From Phoronis australis (Eukaryota > Phoronida > Phoronidae), in assembly GCA_002633005.1 (NCBI GenBank), contig NMRA01000652.1, positions 24,999-73,513 of the forward strand: a stretch of DNA of 48,515 bases. The letters are read 5' to 3'. The stretch's first letter is position 1. Every line of letters begins with the position of its first letter. Shown in pieces: positions 46,901 through 48,515 of this stretch. The notes beneath the pieces are model-generated. The model ran no database searches and was not told the DNA's origin. It worked only from the letters and a program-made list of their open reading frames with translations. The translations under genes and the position numbers were made by a program.

Positions 46901-48328
46901 AATTACACTCGAAATCGATCAGATGGTGGACCTGGCTTTCGAGCAATTTTCTACCTGGTAAATGTGAAAAGCTTACTGTTATTGAAATGGAGCAAACCTT
47001 CAAGATTTTAAAGTGAGTGTTGTGTTTAAGGAAAACAATTGTAGACTTGTGCAGTGATAATTATGCAAACAATAAGAAAAGGAAGGTGACTCACACCTGC
47101 GCTCAAAATTTGAAATTAAATCTAAAGATAACAGAAATCAAATTTAAGTGAATTCAACAGCAAATACTTGTAACTAGCGTCCCTAGTGGAGATTTTAGAA
47201 ACTGCTTTTTTCGACCTGGAATTCCTGGTTTTGATTGCAAATGTCAAATTTCGACCGACAATTATTTGGAGGCTGAAATTATTGACCTTGAAATTTTTGC
47301 TGGCAAAAGTCATTATACACTCCTCAAACTAATTTCCATTTAAACACCTCATATAGTACCTTTTCTGCAGTTGTTCCACCTGTTCTGCAGCATCCTGTAC
47401 GTCCTCACTATCATTGTAGAACAGCAGGTCCTTGTAAAACTTGTCGACGGAGAACAGCACACCCTGTCGGTGCATGTGCAGGAGCTGCAACTCGATGCCC
47501 ATTTCCTGCAGGTCTGCTGCCTTTGTCTTGGCCTGGTTCTAGAAGCAGACGATTAATAACTGAGCAGACGGAATATTGGATAGAGAAAGAAAAATACACA
47601 AATTACTAAGTTGCAGGGTTGACGTTCATAACATTGATTACATTGTTCTTCTGTACGTTACTGTGAATACAATAAATGTAATTAAAAAAAACATTACTCT
47701 GAGCATTACAAAGATGCAAGGTACTTTTAATTTGCACTGACTTTTGAAGAAGACAAAGCATTGGATGATAAGCAAAGTAGCGACATGGATATACATGGAA
47801 GTAGACGTACTTCCTCTTTGTTTGTGGATGACAGGAAAATTAAAGCACTATGGATACTGATTGGATATACGTCTGCCGTCTACGACTGGCCTAGCTCTGT
47901 AAGCGGACAGAGAGTCTGATGGGTAATGCAAATCTTCTAAAAAAAGTAAAGAGACAACTTCCATTTTTCCTGGCCTGAATCTAACAGCACACATGAGCCA
48001 GGACAAAAATGATAATAATCGAGACAAAGAAATAATAAGTGATAGATGAACGTGTTCATCGTGGCAAGGTTTATAAAAGCAGACAATGCAAGAAGCTGAC
48101 AAAATGTTGAACAGAGATAGGAATAACTGTAGAATATGCCAGTCGACCGACTTCGACTCACTGGGCTTCACCATGAATAAGTGATTTAACCAAGTATATG
48201 AACTCTTAACCCCTTGATTGCCACCCACAGATCCCTCCACAGACCGTACCTTCAACTGTTGATTGCCAGCGTGAGGGTCGTCATTACAGGTGAATAGCAT
48301 GATCTTCTTGGAACCAAGTTTTTTTGAA
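34784..48328 (-). CDS. XRCC6: XRCC6 / Ku70, DNA-end-binding subunit of Ku (5' end outside window)
   Basis: Ku70 pairs with Ku80 to form a ring that threads onto broken DNA ends and starts non-homologous end joining in the nucleus. Twelve exons, in transcript order: 48328-48250, 47538-47360, 46675-46592, 44944-44848, 44529-44418, 43372-43284, 42700-42572, 41420-41309, 40343-40182, 39280-39180, 38032-37946, 34903-34784. All have AG/GT borders and compatible phases and join into 1,351 coding bases (449 residues plus a split codon and TGA). Diagnostic blocks: [13 protein letters not shown] at the end of the vWA domain; [11 protein letters not shown] and YPEE in the core; [43 protein letters not shown]; a KKRK nuclear-localisation stretch; and a C-terminal SAP domain. 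Compared with the roughly 609-residue vertebrate protein, about 160 N-terminal residues are missing to the right of the window. Its introns hold many repeats. Identity is essentially certain; exact splice sites are read by eye. Confidence 0.97.
35598..35990 (-). repeat. Dispersed repeat R2, copy 2 (in XRCC6 intron)
   Basis: Inverted copy of 26420-26822, in the 3-kb intron before the SAP exon. Matching ends at AACTTGCAAGCTAATTCC and TAGTTAGGAGTGTGCAAATG. Confidence 0.85.
36179..36197 (+). repeat. Solo terminus of the CATAAAGGTGGTTTA element
   Basis: TATAAAGGTGGTTTAAGG resembles the inner terminus of the 16009-17164 element, with no second end nearby; a fragment in an XRCC6 intron. Confidence 0.3.
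36629..37034. mobile_element. 406-bp TIR element in XRCC6 intron
   Basis: A perfect 23-base inverted terminus: GATTTTCCGTAGATAAGCCC... at 36629-36651 and its complement at 37012-37034. Interior GCCCATGGGCGTTTATTG (36661-36678) and CCGGGCATTTATTTGG repeat the theme. No coding capacity. Confidence 0.75.
37946..38032 (-). CDS. XRCC6: XRCC6 exon: linker before SAP domain
   Basis: An 87-base phase 0-0 exon, acceptor GCTTCAG, donor GTGGGT. It encodes a 29-residue Ala/Ser/Gly/Glu-rich linker. Sequence is not conserved but length and position match the vertebrate linker between the NLS and SAP domain. Confidence 0.85.
39180..39280 (-). CDS. XRCC6: XRCC6 exon: end of arm and NLS
   Basis: A 101-base exon after TTTCTAG with donor GTAGAT. 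It encodes [20 protein letters not shown], then [13 protein letters not shown]. The KKRK cluster occupies the place of the vertebrate Ku70 nuclear-localisation signal. Confidence 0.94.
39436..39560 (+). repeat. Dispersed repeat R3, copy 2 (in XRCC6 intron)
   Basis: AAAGTCAAAATAACAATAAA, AAAGAGGAAACTG, AAGAAATTGAAAACAAAAA, AATCCTCTTAAAAGAGGAAA and ATTCCAAGCCCTGA, collinear with copies at 3918 (reversed) and 43905. Confidence 0.75.
40182..40343 (-). CDS. XRCC6: XRCC6 exon: C-terminal arm
   Basis: A 162-base exon between CTTTAG and GTAGGT, two bases in and one base out. It reads [20 protein letters not shown], then [19 protein letters not shown] and EEFTDLT. This is the helical arm that embraces the Ku80 core in the heterodimer (family knowledge). 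Confidence 0.97.
40484..40549 (-). other. Candidate cassette exon inside XRCC6 intron
   Basis: Between the FLPFADD exon and the arm exon lies a 66-base open segment with an acceptor (TGTGTTTTAG) and a GTGATT donor. It takes two bases in and gives one base out, so inclusion would add 22 codons without a frameshift: [21 protein letters not shown]. Skipping it gives exactly the vertebrate spacing, so it is not needed for the conserved protein. I do not recognise the peptide. It may be an alternative exon or a coincidental open stretch. Confidence 0.3.
40905..41040 (+). repeat. Dispersed repeat R5, copy 2 (in XRCC6 intron)
   Basis: CATTTCAGCAAATGTCAGGC, CGGCGAGAATTTGTG and TAATAAAATCAAAAAC align with 18550-18665. 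Confidence 0.5.
41309..41420 (-). CDS. XRCC6: XRCC6 exon: PPGF/FLPFADD block
   Basis: A 112-base exon after ATTTTTCAG, ending one base into a codon before GTATTG. It encodes an acidic start, then [20 protein letters not shown], a Ku70 signature. It joins in phase with the exon at 40343-40182, giving the same spacing as the vertebrate protein. Confidence 0.97.
41960..42405 (+). mobile_element. LINE 3' end in XRCC6 intron
   Basis: The frame 41997-42476 carries [36 protein letters not shown] and [18 protein letters not shown], the usual C-terminal end of a LINE reverse-transcriptase polyprotein (H-L-E-GRH, C--C----VEDE-HFL--C). The 3' end is GCAATAAAGTACGGTATGGT, with a GTATG simple-repeat tail. 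It is antisense to XRCC6 and differs in its tail from the LINE at 8433-9440, so it is another family of the same group. Confidence 0.75.
42572..42700 (-). CDS. XRCC6: XRCC6 exon: core, heterodimer ring region
   Basis: A 129-base phase 0-0 exon with a consensus GTGAGT donor. It contains [20 protein letters not shown] and [12 protein letters not shown], the most conserved part of Ku70. A LINE 3' fragment (41960-42405, opposite strand) sits in the next intron. Confidence 0.97.
43284..43372 (-). CDS. XRCC6: XRCC6 exon: core, GFKP to YPEE
   Basis: An 89-base exon after ATTCCAG with donor GTAAGG. It encodes [20 protein letters not shown] followed by CQFIYPEET, matching the vertebrate GFKP, LLKKHHYLRPS and YPEES segments at equal spacing. 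Confidence 0.95.
43905..44040 (+). repeat. Dispersed repeat R3, copy 3 (in XRCC6 intron)
   Basis: TGCAAAGTCAAAATAATGAT, AGAGAGGAAACTGGATATTA, GAGGAAATCGAAAACAAAAA and AAAAGAGGAAAATTCCAAG. The palindrome present in the other copies is damaged here. Confidence 0.7.
44418..44529 (-). CDS. XRCC6: XRCC6 exon: core, QI-Y-GSR region
   Basis: A 112-base exon starting in phase 0 after TTGTAG and ending one base into a Gly codon before GTAATT. It reads [20 protein letters not shown], then a helix ending [11 protein letters not shown], equivalent to the vertebrate block ending LKRFDDPG. Confidence 0.95.
44848..44944 (-). CDS. XRCC6: XRCC6 exon: core, KPP-IKLY block
   Basis: A 97-base exon, donor GTACGT. 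It encodes [20 protein letters not shown] and then [12 protein letters not shown], matching the vertebrate stretch with [20 protein letters not shown]. The upstream intron carries a MITE at 45713-46136. Confidence 0.95.
45713..46136. mobile_element. MITE, second copy of the 27867 family (in XRCC6 intron)
   Basis: Ends GGGTCCGGTATCAAATCCTT and CGAGTAAAAAGATTAGATCC with CGCCCC, inverted and diverged. Interior CTCGAGTTCATACTCGAACT and ATAGACATTTATCTTAAGTT align with the first copy. No clear target duplication. Confidence 0.7.
46592..46675 (-). CDS. XRCC6: XRCC6 exon: start of Ku core beta-barrel
   Basis: An 84-base exon between TTTTCAG and a strong GTAAGA donor, one base in and two bases out. 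It reads [19 protein letters not shown] followed by LDMAVGV, matching the basic stretch and first strand of the Ku70 DNA-binding core. Confidence 0.92.
46700..47355. other. XRCC6 intron without recognised repeats
   Basis: Open frames at 46749-47003 and 47122-47313 lie in the intron on the XRCC6 strand and lack any Ku or other domain signature. Confidence 0.5.
47360..47538 (-). CDS. XRCC6: XRCC6 exon: vWA to core linker
   Basis: A 179-base exon, phase 0 in and phase 2 out. It encodes [19 protein letters not shown] followed by [11 protein letters not shown] and an acidic helix ending LQK. These align with the Ku70 segments containing TKAGDL, FYRD and the helix before the core. An in-frame CAG six bases into the exon would allow a two-codon shorter acceptor (NAGNAG-like choice). 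Confidence 0.93.
47545..48245. other. XRCC6 intron without recognised repeats
   Basis: The long minus-strand open frame at 47848-48498 reads through this intron from the vWA exon; only 48250-48328 of it is coding. The remainder has no similarity that I recognise. Confidence 0.55.
48250..48328 (-). CDS. XRCC6: XRCC6 exon: end of vWA domain
   Basis: This 79-base exon follows a pyrimidine-rich tract and AG (48330-48329) and ends at a GTACGG donor. It starts with one base of a split codon and ends in phase 0. It encodes [20 protein letters not shown], the last strand of the Ku70 von Willebrand A domain. It is the most 5' exon in the window; the open frame continuing to both sides is intron read-through. 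Confidence 0.93.
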
Positions 48329-48515
48329 CTGGAAAGGAGAGTCATGTGATGCACTTGCACAACACTGCTTAAAATTCTCATGAGTTGCGTGCACAAGATC
48401 ATGAACACTTCTTTTTCAAAGTAAACTGGACATCGAAATTTGATGGACGTTTCGATGCATGGACTAGAGATTAAATAACCATTTACTTTCAGCAACAACC
48501 TGGATCAATTCTGGA

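Noticed and set aside
47848-48498. 216-codon open frame on the minus strand
   Set aside because: It reads through intron on both sides of the 79-base vWA exon; only that exon matches Ku70.
48500-48515. A possible further XRCC6 exon end (PELIQ-like frame) at the right edge
   Set aside because: No donor gives a phase that fits the exon at 48328, and the sequence match to Ku70 is too short to support.

Overview
This window looks like invertebrate animal nuclear DNA: AT-rich, gene-poor, intron-containing and packed with decayed transposons. The best anchor is an XRCC6 (Ku70) gene whose 12 visible exons on the minus strand match the vertebrate protein block by block, with every splice phase agreeing. 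A rhodopsin-class GPCR of neuropeptide-receptor type, P2X7-C-terminal-like zinc-binding fragments, and several LINE and hAT relics fit a marine invertebrate, perhaps a non-vertebrate deuterostome such as a hemichordate, lancelet or echinoderm. The exact group cannot be fixed from the sequence alone.

Layout. 1-0.6 kb: a Ser-rich open end on the plus strand and a frameshifted P2X7-like first exon on the minus strand, with ETS- and E2F-like motifs upstream of its start. 0.98-3.7 kb: an exact-period 86-bp tandem repeat and two or three possible exons of an unrecognised plus-strand gene. 5.9-6.1 kb: a second P2X7-like exon (minus). 7.6-9.4 kb: a TIR element with a perfect 8-bp target duplication, then a LINE 3' end. 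12.4-12.7 kb: a broken hAT-like (DUF4371-type) transposase relic. 14.49-15.54 kb: an intact single-exon GPCR (minus). 16.0-18.0 kb: two large inverted-repeat elements. 19.8-20.5 kb: a degenerate tandem array containing the window's single N next to a C homopolymer. 20.9-21.9 kb: a relic of a LINE with a restriction-like endonuclease (minus). 27.5-28.3 kb: a 195-bp tandem duplication followed by a MITE with intact 5-bp target duplications. 30.29-30.77 kb: a small intronless gene of unknown function with CRE sites upstream and a poly(A) signal downstream. 34.78-48.33 kb: XRCC6, running off the right edge.

The genes do not form a pathway. The only clear housekeeping function is Ku70, the DNA-end-binding subunit of the Ku heterodimer in non-homologous end joining. 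Its introns have collected many of the repeat families also seen in the intergenic left half, so the window is useful for reconstructing those families (at least seven are present in two or more copies). I found no CRISPR array, rRNA, convincing functional tRNA gene or bacterial-type operon. I see no strong evidence of a new multigene system; the most interesting leads are a phase-compatible candidate cassette exon in XRCC6, a GPCR lacking the TM6 CWxP motif, the P2X7-like fragments, and the orphan gene at 30.3 kb.
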